From Actinomycetota bacterium (GTDB taxonomy: Bacteria; Actinomycetota; Actinomycetes; Nanopelagicales; Nanopelagicaceae): DNA of 19,896 nucleotides. The notes beneath the pieces are model-generated. The model had not been told where the DNA came from, made no database searches, and saw only the letters and a program-made list of their open reading frames with translations. Position numbers and translations under genes: made by a program. The stretch lies in the NCBI GenBank assembly GCA_009698975.1, contig WLPB01000002.1, positions 1 to 19,896 of the forward strand, in the 5' to 3' direction. This document shows positions 1 to 7,664 of this stretch, piece after piece; the stretch's first letter is position 1, and every line of letters starts with the position of its first letter.

Positions 1-15
1 CAAACATATGTTCGA
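1..15. promoter_or_regulatory. Probable LexA (SOS) box, clipped by window edge
   Basis: The sequence CAAACATATGTTCGA is one intact half-site (GTTCGA) and one nearly intact half-site around a 4-bp spacer. It fits the actinobacterial SOS box TCGAAC-N4-GTTCGA, whose first base would lie outside the window. Because a second, perfect box lies at 59-74 next to the LysM gene, this one probably serves a divergent gene to the left. In relatives that gene is lexA, but that is inference because the gene is not in view. Confidence 0.6.
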
Positions 16-22
16 ATTATTC

Positions 23-51
23 TTGCACTTGTCGGTGGTGGGGGGTATCTT
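23..51 (+). promoter_or_regulatory. Putative promoter of the LysM gene
   Basis: A -35-like TTGCAC (23-28) and a -10-like TATCTT (46-51) are separated by 17 bp. Transcription would start near 58, placing the perfect SOS box at 59-74 over the start site, where LexA would block initiation. The element was read by eye from consensus only. Confidence 0.45.
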
Positions 52-58
52 TCTCTTA

Positions 59-74
59 TCGAACAAATGTTCGA
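59..74. promoter_or_regulatory. Perfect LexA (SOS) box
   Basis: TCGAACAAATGTTCGA is an exact match to the actinobacterial/Bacillus-type SOS palindrome TCGAAC-N4-GTTCGA. It lies 40 bp upstream of the LysM gene start at 115. An ATG at 67-69 lies inside the box, which argues against using that ATG as the start codon. Confidence 0.9.
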
Positions 75-114
75 TAAACCTTCCCCAAGGTTAGTACATG
101 GCAGGAGCAAGACC

Positions 115-456
115 ATGAGCGCTATAACCAGTCTAAATCAAGGCTTTTCGACCTTTCCGTCCGTGCGATTAAATCGCCGTGGTCGCTTAGCTCGTACCCT
201 CGTGGTTCTTTCTCTCGCTATCGTCGCGGCATCGGTTGCTGGCGGGCATGCGGGGGCGCAGACATCCCCAACCCCACGCGCTGCCGCTGAGTTCATTACC
301 GTGACCGTGGCACCTGGCGAGACCCTCTGGGCGCTCGCTTCCACGCTCGCTGATGGGCGTGATACCCGTGATTTGGTGGCAGATATCGTTGAAATCAACA
401 GCCTAGGCTCAGCAGATCTCCAGGCGGGCCAGAAGGTCCGTATTCCGCTTAACTAA
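115..456 (+). CDS. SOS-induced LysM cell-division suppressor-like protein
   Basis: This 113-residue protein has a basic N-terminus (RRGRLAR, about 21-27), one hydrophobic segment (about 28-44) that is a signal anchor or signal peptide, a short Ala/Pro linker, and one LysM domain (about 60-111, with GETLWALA and GQKVRIP). LysM domains bind peptidoglycan. The layout and position match the SOS-induced cell-division inhibitor group of B. subtilis YneA, M. tuberculosis Rv2719c (ChiZ) and C. glutamicum DivS, which delay division after DNA damage. The ATG at 115 was chosen because AGGAG (103-107) lies 7 nt upstream; the longer frame from 67 would begin inside the SOS box. A perfect SOS box and a plausible promoter precede it. 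It ends 16 bp from the convergent SGNH gene. Function is inferred from synteny, the LexA site and the LysM domain. Confidence 0.85.
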   Translation: MSAITSLNQGFSTFPSVRLNRRGRLARTLVVLSLAIVAASVAGGHAGAQTSPTPRAAAEFITVTVAPGETLWALASTLADGRDTRDLVADIVEINSLGSADLQAGQKVRIPLN

Positions 457-472
457 GACCGCAGGCAAGAAT

Positions 473-1381
473 TTACTTTAATTTAGCCTCAAGAGCTGGC
501 AGAAGGTATTTCACGTAGCTCTCTGAAAAGTGCCACTGGTCGAAGTAGGCAATCTTGTTCTTGATGACCACTGGGCACAAAGTCGCAGTACAGGCCCATC
601 GCACAGTATCGATATAGGTTGCGCCAACTTTCTTCGCCGCCGCTGACTCAATCTTGTTGTAGCGAGCATTATCGGCCTGGGTGCGTCCAGCAGAACAGAG
701 AGCTAGATTGGCACGAGGACGGCTGATACATGAGACCGGATCTTGAGTAAGGCTTGGATTGTTTCCAATGACAAAGACCTTTTTGCTCAACGTTGCAATC
801 TCGGCCATTGCAATCGGGAACTCCCTCCCCCAGAAAAATGGGGTATCAAAATCAGATTGCTTACCATCAACGACTGCAGGCTTCCACTGATCGGTAACGA
901 TAATCATCTCTGGCTTGAGTGCGGCAATCTGCGGTAGCACTTTTGCTTGCCACTCATTGCATTCATTAAATGGTTTGTTGAGTTGATAACTCCAGATGGG
1001 TGCTTTCACTAAAGGACAGGCAAGCTTTGCAAAGAGGCGAACCTTGAATTTCTGTTTCTTGCCAATTACATCCAGAGCGCTCATCCACATTGATGCATGC
1101 GAGTCACCATAGAGAACCACAACTCGTGTGGATGATATATCGCCTCCCTCGCACACTGGGGTATCGGTTGAGGGAAAATCAACTGAACAGATTTGATCTA
1201 ACCACGGGCTCTTATCTGTGCGGGCCTTAATCAATGATGCACTCAGCGTTTTAGGAAGAGCTTGCAAGAGAGTAGCTTTTTTAACTTCGGCAGCAATTTG
1301 CTGATCTAAAGTTGCAGCAAGTGCTGGCTGCATGGTCAATCCCAAAATCACCGCTGTGATGAATGCCAATGCCTTTTTCAT
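473..1381 (-). CDS. Exported SGNH-fold acyltransferase/esterase domain protein
   Basis: This 302-residue protein begins with a clear Sec signal peptide (MKKALAFITAVILGL, cleavage near ALA-A at 22-23) and continues as an SGNH hydrolase-like domain. The nucleophile block is YGDSHAS (Ser94) and the C-terminal catalytic pair is DQWH (Asp281, His284). The same domain is normally the C-terminal periplasmic part of OafB-type membrane acyltransferases that O-acetylate surface polysaccharides. Here it is a separate exported protein, encoded 10 nt downstream of the membrane acyltransferase, with a strong ribosome site (GGAG before the ATG). The likely role is transfer or removal of acyl groups on an extracellular glycan, in partnership with that protein. 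It is the last gene of the 11-gene unit and has no clear terminator. Acetylesterase activity is the alternative. Confidence 0.8.
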   Translation of the reverse strand: MKKALAFITAVILGLTMQPALAATLDQQIAAEVKKATLLQALPKTLSASLIKARTDKSPWLDQICSVDFPSTDTPVCEGGDISSTRVVVLYGDSHASMWMSALDVIGKKQKFKVRLFAKLACPLVKAPIWSYQLNKPFNECNEWQAKVLPQIAALKPEMIIVTDQWKPAVVDGKQSDFDTPFFWGREFPIAMAEIATLSKKVFVIGNNPSLTQDPVSCISRPRANLALCSAGRTQADNARYNKIESAAAKKVGATYIDTVRWACTATLCPVVIKNKIAYFDQWHFSESYVKYLLPALEAKLK

Positions 1382-1391
1382 ACCGCTCTCC

Positions 1392-2498
1392 TTAGATTTG
1401 ATGTGATGAGAATAGAACTAGTGACGAAATTGAAATAGTGAGAACGCCAAGCAAGACGGTGAGAGCAGGCCTTGTACGCAATCCGGATGCGAAACGAATT
1501 GGGTTTTCAAAGAGATGGTGGGTTAAAACACTCAGAACCACGGTTAATGAAAGCACTTTTGCGATTTCTATAGCGCCAAAATCGGCCGAAATTGCCGCCA
1601 CTATTATCAAAATGGGCCAATGCCAGAGATAGACCAAGTAGGAGAGATCTCCCAGATAAGAAAATGGCTTGAGGCCGAGCGGATTAGCTCTGCCAGAATC
1701 TGCACAATAAAGATAGAGGGCGGTCACAAAGATGACAGGAACTGCCGCGGATCTGGGCCACTGCATGCTTTCATTGACGAAGAATGCGGATACGAAAAGA
1801 TAGAGAACTGCAACAACTTGAAGGTATTTAAAGCCGATCTTGATTACGGGAAGCAGGGCAATTAATGCGCCAACTGCTAGCTCCCATAAACGAACGTGCG
1901 TAAGAAAGAAGATTGGTGCTTTAGATATCTCTGATTGCACTAGCGCAAAGGAGAGTGAAGTAAGAATAAGAAACGAAAGAAAAATACGTCTAGCCAATTG
2001 CGAGCCACTCTTGAGTGCCAAGAATAGAAAGAGGATGGGCCAGAGTAAGTAGAACTGCTCTTCAATAGAGAGAGACCAGAAGTGCTGCAGGGGAGAGCGT
2101 TCTATGCCAGCTGCAAAGTAATCGAGTGAGAGGTTGTGAAAGTGAAAATTACTTAAGAAAACACTCGCCCATCCGGCATCTAATCGGGCATCGTTACCTA
2201 CCACTGGACCGAGATAGTAATCAGCAGCAACTATCGTGGCGAGGATTACCAGAAGTGCACTAGGGATGATTCTAAGAATTCGACGAGCGTAGAAATTAAG
2301 CAAAATCTTTCTTTTATTCTCTGTCTGTGATCTCAGCATTTGTAGTGTGATTACATAGCCTGAGATGACAAAGAAAATATCCACACCAATGAAGCCACCA
2401 GAAATAGTTTCTGGTGCGATGTGGCCCGCCACAACGAGAGATACTGCAAGAGCTCTTAGCCCCTGAATATCTGCTCTACGTTGGGCTAGATTTTGCAA
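1392..2498 (-). CDS. Membrane acyltransferase, Acyl_transf_3/OafA family
   Basis: This 368-residue, very hydrophobic protein should have about 10-11 membrane spans. Family marks are the N-terminal RADIQGLRALAVSLVVAGH block with the active-site His, GGFIGVDIFFVISGY, the basic ARRILRIIPS loop and SLSIEEQFYLLWP. These proteins move acyl groups (usually acetyl) across the membrane onto sugars or lipids. It stops right after the last membrane span, where fused relatives continue into an SGNH domain; that domain is the next gene. The start is TTG, supported by AAGGAG six bases upstream and by abutting the GH28 stop codon with no gap. Its place in a glycan-use operon suggests it acylates a surface or storage glycan, or belongs to acetyl handling of the substrate. 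The acceptor cannot be read from sequence. Confidence 0.88.
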   Translation of the reverse strand: MQNLAQRRADIQGLRALAVSLVVAGHIAPETISGGFIGVDIFFVISGYVITLQMLRSQTENKRKILLNFYARRILRIIPSALLVILATIVAADYYLGPVVGNDARLDAGWASVFLSNFHFHNLSLDYFAAGIERSPLQHFWSLSIEEQFYLLWPILFLFLALKSGSQLARRIFLSFLILTSLSFALVQSEISKAPIFFLTHVRLWELAVGALIALLPVIKIGFKYLQVVAVLYLFVSAFFVNESMQWPRSAAVPVIFVTALYLYCADSGRANPLGLKPFSYLGDLSYLVYLWHWPILIIVAAISADFGAIEIAKVLSLTVVLSVLTHHLFENPIRFASGLRTRPALTVLLGVLTISISSLVLFSSHQI

Positions 2499-3875
2499 TT
2501 AGCTCTCCTTGACCCGTTCTGTAAAGTCGATGGAGCTAAAGTTAATGGAGCCTTCTTGGTAAATCGCAGCTCCATATTGCTCACGAGAAGTACTGTCGAA
2601 GATGACTCTGCAGTTATCAAGGGTTAAGTCAGTTGTATTAACAACTTCAAAACCATTGTGCTTGCGGTGTAATACCGAGACGATTCCATTGGGGCGTAGA
2701 TCTATTCGAGAATCCCATTTGGAACTCTTCTCAAGGAAGACATCGACGTTGCGATAAACAACACCTTGAATCAGCCCGGGATGAGCTGCGTAATTGAGAA
2801 TTCCAGCTTCAGTGGTGCAGGTAATGTTTTCAAAGACGATGTCTTTGACGTATCCCTCGTAGGTTCGTTCGATATTTCCATCCGTGCCTTTGGCCGGATC
2901 ATCCCAAGAGAAGGCGGTAACGTGGAGCGCTTCGCCATGACCCCACCACATATCACTAAAGGTTCGAGTCTGAACTATTGAGTTTGAAAACCGAACATTT
3001 GAGATAGTGCCGCCTTCGCGGGCGCGAACGGCGAAGCCACGATGAGAATTCTTGACGATGCAGTTATTAACCAGGACGTTTTTGATATCACCAACAGACT
3101 CGGTGCCGAGTGTGATGGCACCTGAAGTTGATGTGAAAATGCAATTTGCAATCACGATGTCAGCAACATCCCCATATTGGGCAGTCTGCGAGCAGGACTT
3201 CAGCGAAATACAATCATCTGCAGTGACGAATTCGGAATTAACAATTCGAACATCTTGGCATCGATCAATATCTACGCCATCTGCATTAGGGACCATTAAG
3301 TCAGTCAGGATTCGGATTCCATCAATCAGAAGATGATTGCAGCCAGTTGTTCGAAGCGCCCAGAAGGCAGGATCTTTAATGGTGAAATCTCTCAAGATGA
3401 GGTTCTCAGATTCAATCAGGAATACGGTGAATGGTCGCTCCAAGTATTGATCTTTGCCACCTATAGGCCCGCGCATCTTGTGAATGTATTGGCCTCGCTC
3501 GGCAATAAAGCCATCAGCATTTCCATCAATGGTGCCATCGCCTGAGATTCGGGCGCTGTGGGCGCGAAAGCCCGAGATGAAGGCGCGTTGGGGGAGGACA
3601 AACTCGTCGACCTCACCATTCGTCAGGTTCTTAATGTTGTGCTCGGGTGTGTAATCATCGTAATCAGAACTTGCTCGCAGGGTTGCACCGATTTCCAGAT
3701 GAAGATCAACGTGTGCCTTAAGAGCAAGGCTTCCGCTGAGATAGATGCCACCACTGGGAATCACAACTTGGCCACCACCGGATGCCGCGACTTTATCTAT
3801 AGCGCTTTGAATGATGGACGCGTTATTTGTGGTTCCGTCGTTCTTAGCGCCGACTTCATCGATACGAATCTTCAC
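2499..3875 (-). CDS. GH28-like beta-helix glycosidase, no signal peptide
   Basis: This 458-residue protein has the right-handed beta-helix pattern of glycoside hydrolase family 28 (polygalacturonases and relatives). It begins with the pectate-lyase-like fold entry DEVGAKNDGTTNN and carries the three family aspartates: NADGVDID (Asp199) and ADDCISLK (Asp220, Asp221). The next two motifs have changed. The usual GHG segment reads SGAITLGTES (251-260, no His) and the usual RIK reads RAR (284-286). There is no signal peptide, so it should act in the cytoplasm on imported oligosaccharides, unlike most polygalacturonases. It starts with GTG, overlapping the GH2 stop by 4 nt (GTGA), so translation is coupled. 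Substrate is uncertain: a uronic acid or rhamnose cap on the glycan, or an unassigned GH28-like specificity. Confidence 0.8.
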   Translation of the reverse strand: MKIRIDEVGAKNDGTTNNASIIQSAIDKVAASGGGQVVIPSGGIYLSGSLALKAHVDLHLEIGATLRASSDYDDYTPEHNIKNLTNGEVDEFVLPQRAFISGFRAHSARISGDGTIDGNADGFIAERGQYIHKMRGPIGGKDQYLERPFTVFLIESENLILRDFTIKDPAFWALRTTGCNHLLIDGIRILTDLMVPNADGVDIDRCQDVRIVNSEFVTADDCISLKSCSQTAQYGDVADIVIANCIFTSTSGAITLGTESVGDIKNVLVNNCIVKNSHRGFAVRAREGGTISNVRFSNSIVQTRTFSDMWWGHGEALHVTAFSWDDPAKGTDGNIERTYEGYVKDIVFENITCTTEAGILNYAAHPGLIQGVVYRNVDVFLEKSSKWDSRIDLRPNGIVSVLHRKHNGFEVVNTTDLTLDNCRVIFDSTSREQYGAAIYQEGSINFSSIDFTERVKES

Positions 3876-6406
3876 GATGGGTTTACCACTCTGTTGTGAG
3901 ACCAGAGAATTGCTTCGACATTTCTTGCAATCTCCACTAAATCTTTCTCATTTCCTGTAACCGTAAATGTATGACTTTCACCGGGTAGAAGTGAGACAGA
4001 TTGTGAATCGACTTGTGTGCCTAAGAACATAAGCTCTGGAAGAATAGATAGCTCATGTATATATGTGCGAGCTGTTACATCCACTAACAACTTGCCGCCT
4101 TCAATGCGCGCAAAGTGCTTGAGTTCGTGAGCCGGAGCTGCAGCAGCTGGATTAAGAGTTGTGCGTCGTGAGACGCGTACCTCAGGTGAAGTTGCCAGAA
4201 TGAATCCTTCAAACTGACCATCAGCTATCTCGGGGAATAGATCTACTGCAGGGGTGCGATAGACGCCGTATCGATCGATAGTCACCTCGAGTAAATGCTT
4301 CTGCAGAACTAAACCGGATTTGCTAATTAGGAAGACCTCTACTTGCGGACTCCATGGTTCATGATGATCGTTGAGCAGAGTGATGTTTGCACCTTGATCC
4401 ACTCGACCGATAATCAAAGTTCTTGGACGATATGCGGCCTTCATTGCATGCCAAGCCAACTTACGGAATCCAGTGTGATCCAAGACCGCCCAACTAATCG
4501 CTGGCCACATATCATTAAATTGCCACAGTATTGAGCCAGAACAAGTCTCGTAGAGGCTTCTAAAGTGCTTCAAACCAATCTCCACTGCACGTGCTTGGTC
4601 CAACGCCGCTGCGAAGTACCAGGCATGACCTGATGTGGGTGGGTTAGCAAACTCTCTTGATAGTCCAGCGGCAATTTTTGTCATGCCATCGAAGGCGCGT
4701 TGGTAGTAAGCAACTTCAGGAGTTGTTGAATCGAGATCATCTTTTCCAATAGCACGAGTCAACATCGCCCATGAGCCGGGACCATTAAATCCGAATTCAG
4801 CTGCAAAGGCTGGCTGGTATTGCTCATAACGTTCATATCCAAGTTCGTTCCATACATCCCAGATGTGATTGGTGCCAGAGGCAAAGCTGCGGACATCATC
4901 AGAGTGAGTTGAGATTGGTGAGCCAGGAATATATGGACGAGTCGTATCAATTGTTCGGAGGGCATCTGGAATAGTTTTGCGATAGAAGGTATCTCCCCAA
5001 GGGCGACCGGCAAGGTCTGGTTGCCATCCCCAATACTGGAATCCTTCAATACATTCATTGCCACCACACCACATCACCAAACTTGGATGAGATGAAAGTC
5101 TGCGAACGTTCTCCTTTACCTCTGCCTCGACCTCTTCAAACATTTCTGGGGTCTCAGGGTAAGCCGCACAAGCAAAGAGGAAGTCTTGCCAGACAACAAT
5201 TCCTTCTTCATCGCAGAAGTCATAGAAATACTCAGACTCATATATTCCGCCACCCCACACACGGATGCCGTTGATATTTACTTCGAGCATATCTCTGATG
5301 CGTTGTTGATAACGCTCTTTTGAAACTCGGGTAGGGAAGGGGTCATCAGGAATCCAGTTCGCACCACGAATCCAAAGACGTTCACCATTAACTTTGATGG
5401 CAAAGAGATTGCGATCCCCATCAATGGCAGATGTATCTAGTTCAACTTTTCTAAAGCCAACCCGACGACGGTGAGTTTCAAGTACAGCGTCATCGCCATC
5501 GATGAGATCGAATTCAATGAAGTAGAGCGGTTGTGCGCCTCTTCCGCGTGGGTGCCAAATCTCTGCCTGGGGGAGGTCAATATGCTCATTAAATGAATCG
5601 CCTTTAATGGCAAGCGTGCTTTGGTGAATTAACGTGCCATTGCTCGCATCGAGGACTCTGACTGCACCTGAGAGCGCTGAACTCTCGCCCATAATTGGGA
5701 TATCGAGTGAGAATGCTGGCTTTCCATTCTCGACTGTGGGAGTTATGCCAACGTTGTCACAATATGCACCGAAAAAAGTGTGGATTTCAATCTTCTTCCA
5801 GATTCCTGAGGAGATGGTGATTGGACCCCAATCCCATCCATAGCTACATGCCATCTTTCTTTGATAGTTATATGGCATGTCGTATGGGCGAGGGTAGAGA
5901 CCTAACTCCTTCACATGATCTTCGGCATCTGTCAGAGGGGCCTTAAATGCAACCTCAAGGGCGATATCTCCAGCCTTAATATCTTGCGTAATATCGAGCC
6001 GGTAAGAACGGTGCATATTCTTTGTCTGCAAGCGAACAGCACCATTAATTGAAATTGTTGCAATCGTATCTAGACCATTGAAGATCAGGTGCTTATCTCC
6101 AGGCGTTGAATCCTGCGGGATAGTTGTGGTGTACTTGCTATCGCTCTTCCAAATCCAGAATTGATCTTGCTCTTTTCCATTGATTGAGATGTCATCAATA
6201 AATCCGGCGGCAATCAGATCAGTGTGGATACATCCTGGAACTATTGCGGGAAAAGATTGTGGTATTTCACGACGGATAATCTTCGTTGGATCGTTGCGCC
6301 ATGCATTATGGCCATCCTCAACAGGGGCGATATCCCATGCATCAGGACGTGGCGAGAGCTTGAGCGTCCAAGAACCTTGGAGATCTTTCTTTATGTTTTT
6401 ACTCAT
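3872..6406 (-). CDS. GH2 beta-mannosidase, cytoplasmic
   Basis: This 844-residue protein matches the GH2 beta-mannosidase type in length (about 850) and layout: an N-terminal jelly-roll sugar-binding domain (about 8-205), an Ig-like domain (about 215-320), a TIM barrel (about 335-660), then further C-terminal beta domains. Barrel marks are IRGANWIPDDPFP (347-358), HPSLVMWCGGNE with acid/base Glu451, and AAEFGFNGPG with nucleophile Glu537. The WDWGP segment (191-195) and the IRGANWIP run are typical of the mannosidase branch rather than beta-galactosidases. No signal peptide is present, so it should release mannose from imported oligosaccharides. The ATG overlaps the isomerase stop by 4 nt (ATGA), and the downstream GH28 gene overlaps its stop by 4 nt. 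Beta-mannosidase is much the likeliest activity; no assay data are available. Confidence 0.92.
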   Translation of the reverse strand: MSKNIKKDLQGSWTLKLSPRPDAWDIAPVEDGHNAWRNDPTKIIRREIPQSFPAIVPGCIHTDLIAAGFIDDISINGKEQDQFWIWKSDSKYTTTIPQDSTPGDKHLIFNGLDTIATISINGAVRLQTKNMHRSYRLDITQDIKAGDIALEVAFKAPLTDAEDHVKELGLYPRPYDMPYNYQRKMACSYGWDWGPITISSGIWKKIEIHTFFGAYCDNVGITPTVENGKPAFSLDIPIMGESSALSGAVRVLDASNGTLIHQSTLAIKGDSFNEHIDLPQAEIWHPRGRGAQPLYFIEFDLIDGDDAVLETHRRRVGFRKVELDTSAIDGDRNLFAIKVNGERLWIRGANWIPDDPFPTRVSKERYQQRIRDMLEVNINGIRVWGGGIYESEYFYDFCDEEGIVVWQDFLFACAAYPETPEMFEEVEAEVKENVRRLSSHPSLVMWCGGNECIEGFQYWGWQPDLAGRPWGDTFYRKTIPDALRTIDTTRPYIPGSPISTHSDDVRSFASGTNHIWDVWNELGYERYEQYQPAFAAEFGFNGPGSWAMLTRAIGKDDLDSTTPEVAYYQRAFDGMTKIAAGLSREFANPPTSGHAWYFAAALDQARAVEIGLKHFRSLYETCSGSILWQFNDMWPAISWAVLDHTGFRKLAWHAMKAAYRPRTLIIGRVDQGANITLLNDHHEPWSPQVEVFLISKSGLVLQKHLLEVTIDRYGVYRTPAVDLFPEIADGQFEGFILATSPEVRVSRRTTLNPAAAAPAHELKHFARIEGGKLLVDVTARTYIHELSILPELMFLGTQVDSQSVSLLPGESHTFTVTGNEKDLVEIARNVEAILWSHNRVVNPS

Positions 6407-6747
6407 CTTCCAAAGTCATCCTCTACTCGCTCGATATCGTCTTCCCCAAAGTAGGTACCCGTTTGTACCTCAACAAAAATAACTTCATCAGTTCCAATAT
6501 TTGCGATTCGGTGAAGGACGCCAATTGCAAAATCAACGGTATCTCCCGCGCCTAGAGTGCGATCAACGCCATCAATCGTTACGAGTGCGGTACCAGCGAC
6601 GATAAACCAATGCTCTGCGCGCTTTTGGTGGCGCTGGTAAGAGAGGCGTTTACCTGGAAGGACCCAAATGCACTTAACTTTATGACTCTGACTTTCCTGC
6701 AGAACCTCATATCGCCCCCAAGGACGATCTGATTTTTCGAGTTCCAT
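6403..6747 (-). CDS. Cupin mannose-6-phosphate isomerase, stand-alone type II domain
   Basis: This is a single cupin domain of 114 residues matching the C-terminal isomerase part of bifunctional GMP/PMI (ManC/AlgA) enzymes. Visible marks are RPWGRYEVL (8-16), LSYQRHQKRAEHW (35-47) with metal-binding Gln38, His40 and Glu45, GVLHRIAN with His79, and EVQTGTYFGEDDIERVEDDFGR at the end. It should convert mannose-6-phosphate to fructose-6-phosphate in the cytoplasm. The guanylyltransferase half is absent, so the enzyme points to catabolism, not GDP-mannose synthesis. It lies between the sugar kinase (8 nt gap) and the beta-mannosidase (4 nt overlap). GGGAGAGG precedes the ATG. This gene is the best single clue that mannose is a main product of the locus. 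Confidence 0.9.
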   Translation of the reverse strand: MELEKSDRPWGRYEVLQESQSHKVKCIWVLPGKRLSYQRHQKRAEHWFIVAGTALVTIDGVDRTLGAGDTVDFAIGVLHRIANIGTDEVIFVEVQTGTYFGEDDIERVEDDFGR

Positions 6748-6755
6748 ACCTCTCC

Positions 6756-7664
6756 CTATCCTAGGATTGCAAGCGCCGCACCTAGAACGCCCGCATCTCT
6801 CTCAAGTTCAGCTTTGTGTAGCTGAACATCTTTGAGGAACTCAATCGCCTTTGATTCGTTCTTCATATGTTTTTCAAGTGGTTTCCAGAAAATATCTCCT
6901 GATTGAACTACTCCACCACCAATTACTACATGGTTGATATCCAATGAACCCACCATGTTTACGATTCCGCGTGCCAGAGCATGAGTACCTTGTGAGATGG
7001 CATCAATTGCGGTGGCATCTCCGTCGCGAGCGGACTGCGCTAGATCGATAAAGGAGTCACCGGATGAGCTCCAGCCATTTTCTTGCGCAATAGCGACCAT
7101 TTGTGGACCGCTGGAGTAAGCCTCTAAACAACCACGTCTGCCGCAGACACAGAGGCGACCTTCAAAATTGATTGAGTGGTGACCGATGAAGAAAGAATTT
7201 CCGGAGTCGCCAGTGAATATCTTTCCATCGATGATCAAGCCTCCACCGACCCCAGTTGAGACAACCATGCCAAGCATGTTCTTAAAACCTTTACCTGCAC
7301 CTAACTTGTTTTCAGCATGTGCCAAAGCAAGAGCATCTCCATGCAAAATCACGTCAGTACCCTGAGAGAGTTCTTTAAAGAGATTAACAATTGGAAAGTC
7401 TCTCCAGATTGGAATATTGACAGGACTGAGGCAACCAGTGCGCACATCGAGAGGCGCTGCAGATCCGATTCCGATTCCTAAGAGTTCTCCTGTGGATTCG
7501 TTGATGAAACTGGTTGCGACTTCTCTGATGCTATTCCAGAGACTCTCGCCGCTTGCTACCTGGGTGCTCACTTCATGCTTACGAAGCACTCTAAAATCGT
7601 CTGAGACCGTCGCGATAGCAACTTTGGTTGCTCCGATGTCGACGCCAATTGCATACCTAGTCAC
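6756..7664 (-). CDS. ROK-family sugar kinase (probable hexose/mannokinase)
   Basis: The protein has 302 residues if it starts at the GTG at 7664. It carries the ROK kinase marks: GVDIGATK phosphate loop (7-14), HGDALALA with the catalytic Asp110, STGVGGGLI (about 136-144), GHHSINFEG with zinc-ligand His162, and the zinc motif CVCGRRGCLEAYSSG (Cys172, Cys174, Cys179). It should phosphorylate a free hexose with ATP; beside the isomerase and beta-mannosidase, mannose is the likely substrate, with glucose possible. Upstream in-frame starts (TTG 7709, ATG 7700, ATG 7697) would overlap the LacI gene by 41-53 nt. The GTG at 7664 overlaps it by only 8 nt and puts the start just before the kinase fold. 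ROK proteins can also be repressors, but no helix-turn-helix precedes the kinase domain. Confidence 0.88.
   Translation of the reverse strand: MTRYAIGVDIGATKVAIATVSDDFRVLRKHEVSTQVASGESLWNSIREVATSFINESTGELLGIGIGSAAPLDVRTGCLSPVNIPIWRDFPIVNLFKELSQGTDVILHGDALALAHAENKLGAGKGFKNMLGMVVSTGVGGGLIIDGKIFTGDSGNSFFIGHHSINFEGRLCVCGRRGCLEAYSSGPQMVAIAQENGWSSSGDSFIDLAQSARDGDATAIDAISQGTHALARGIVNMVGSLDINHVVIGGGVVQSGDIFWKPLEKHMKNESKAIEFLKDVQLHKAELERDAGVLGAALAILG

Noticed and set aside
67..114. Longer LysM frame starting at the ATG at 67
   Set aside because: This ATG lies inside the perfect SOS box and lacks a ribosome site; the ATG at 115 has AGGAG at the right distance.
457..472. Possible bidirectional terminator between convergent genes
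   Set aside because: No stem of more than a few pairs and no T-run on either strand could be found.
5307..5320. LacI-operator-like TGATAACGCTCTTT
   Set aside because: It is inside the GH2 coding region, only one half-site is good, and it is far from any promoter. Chance is the simplest reading.
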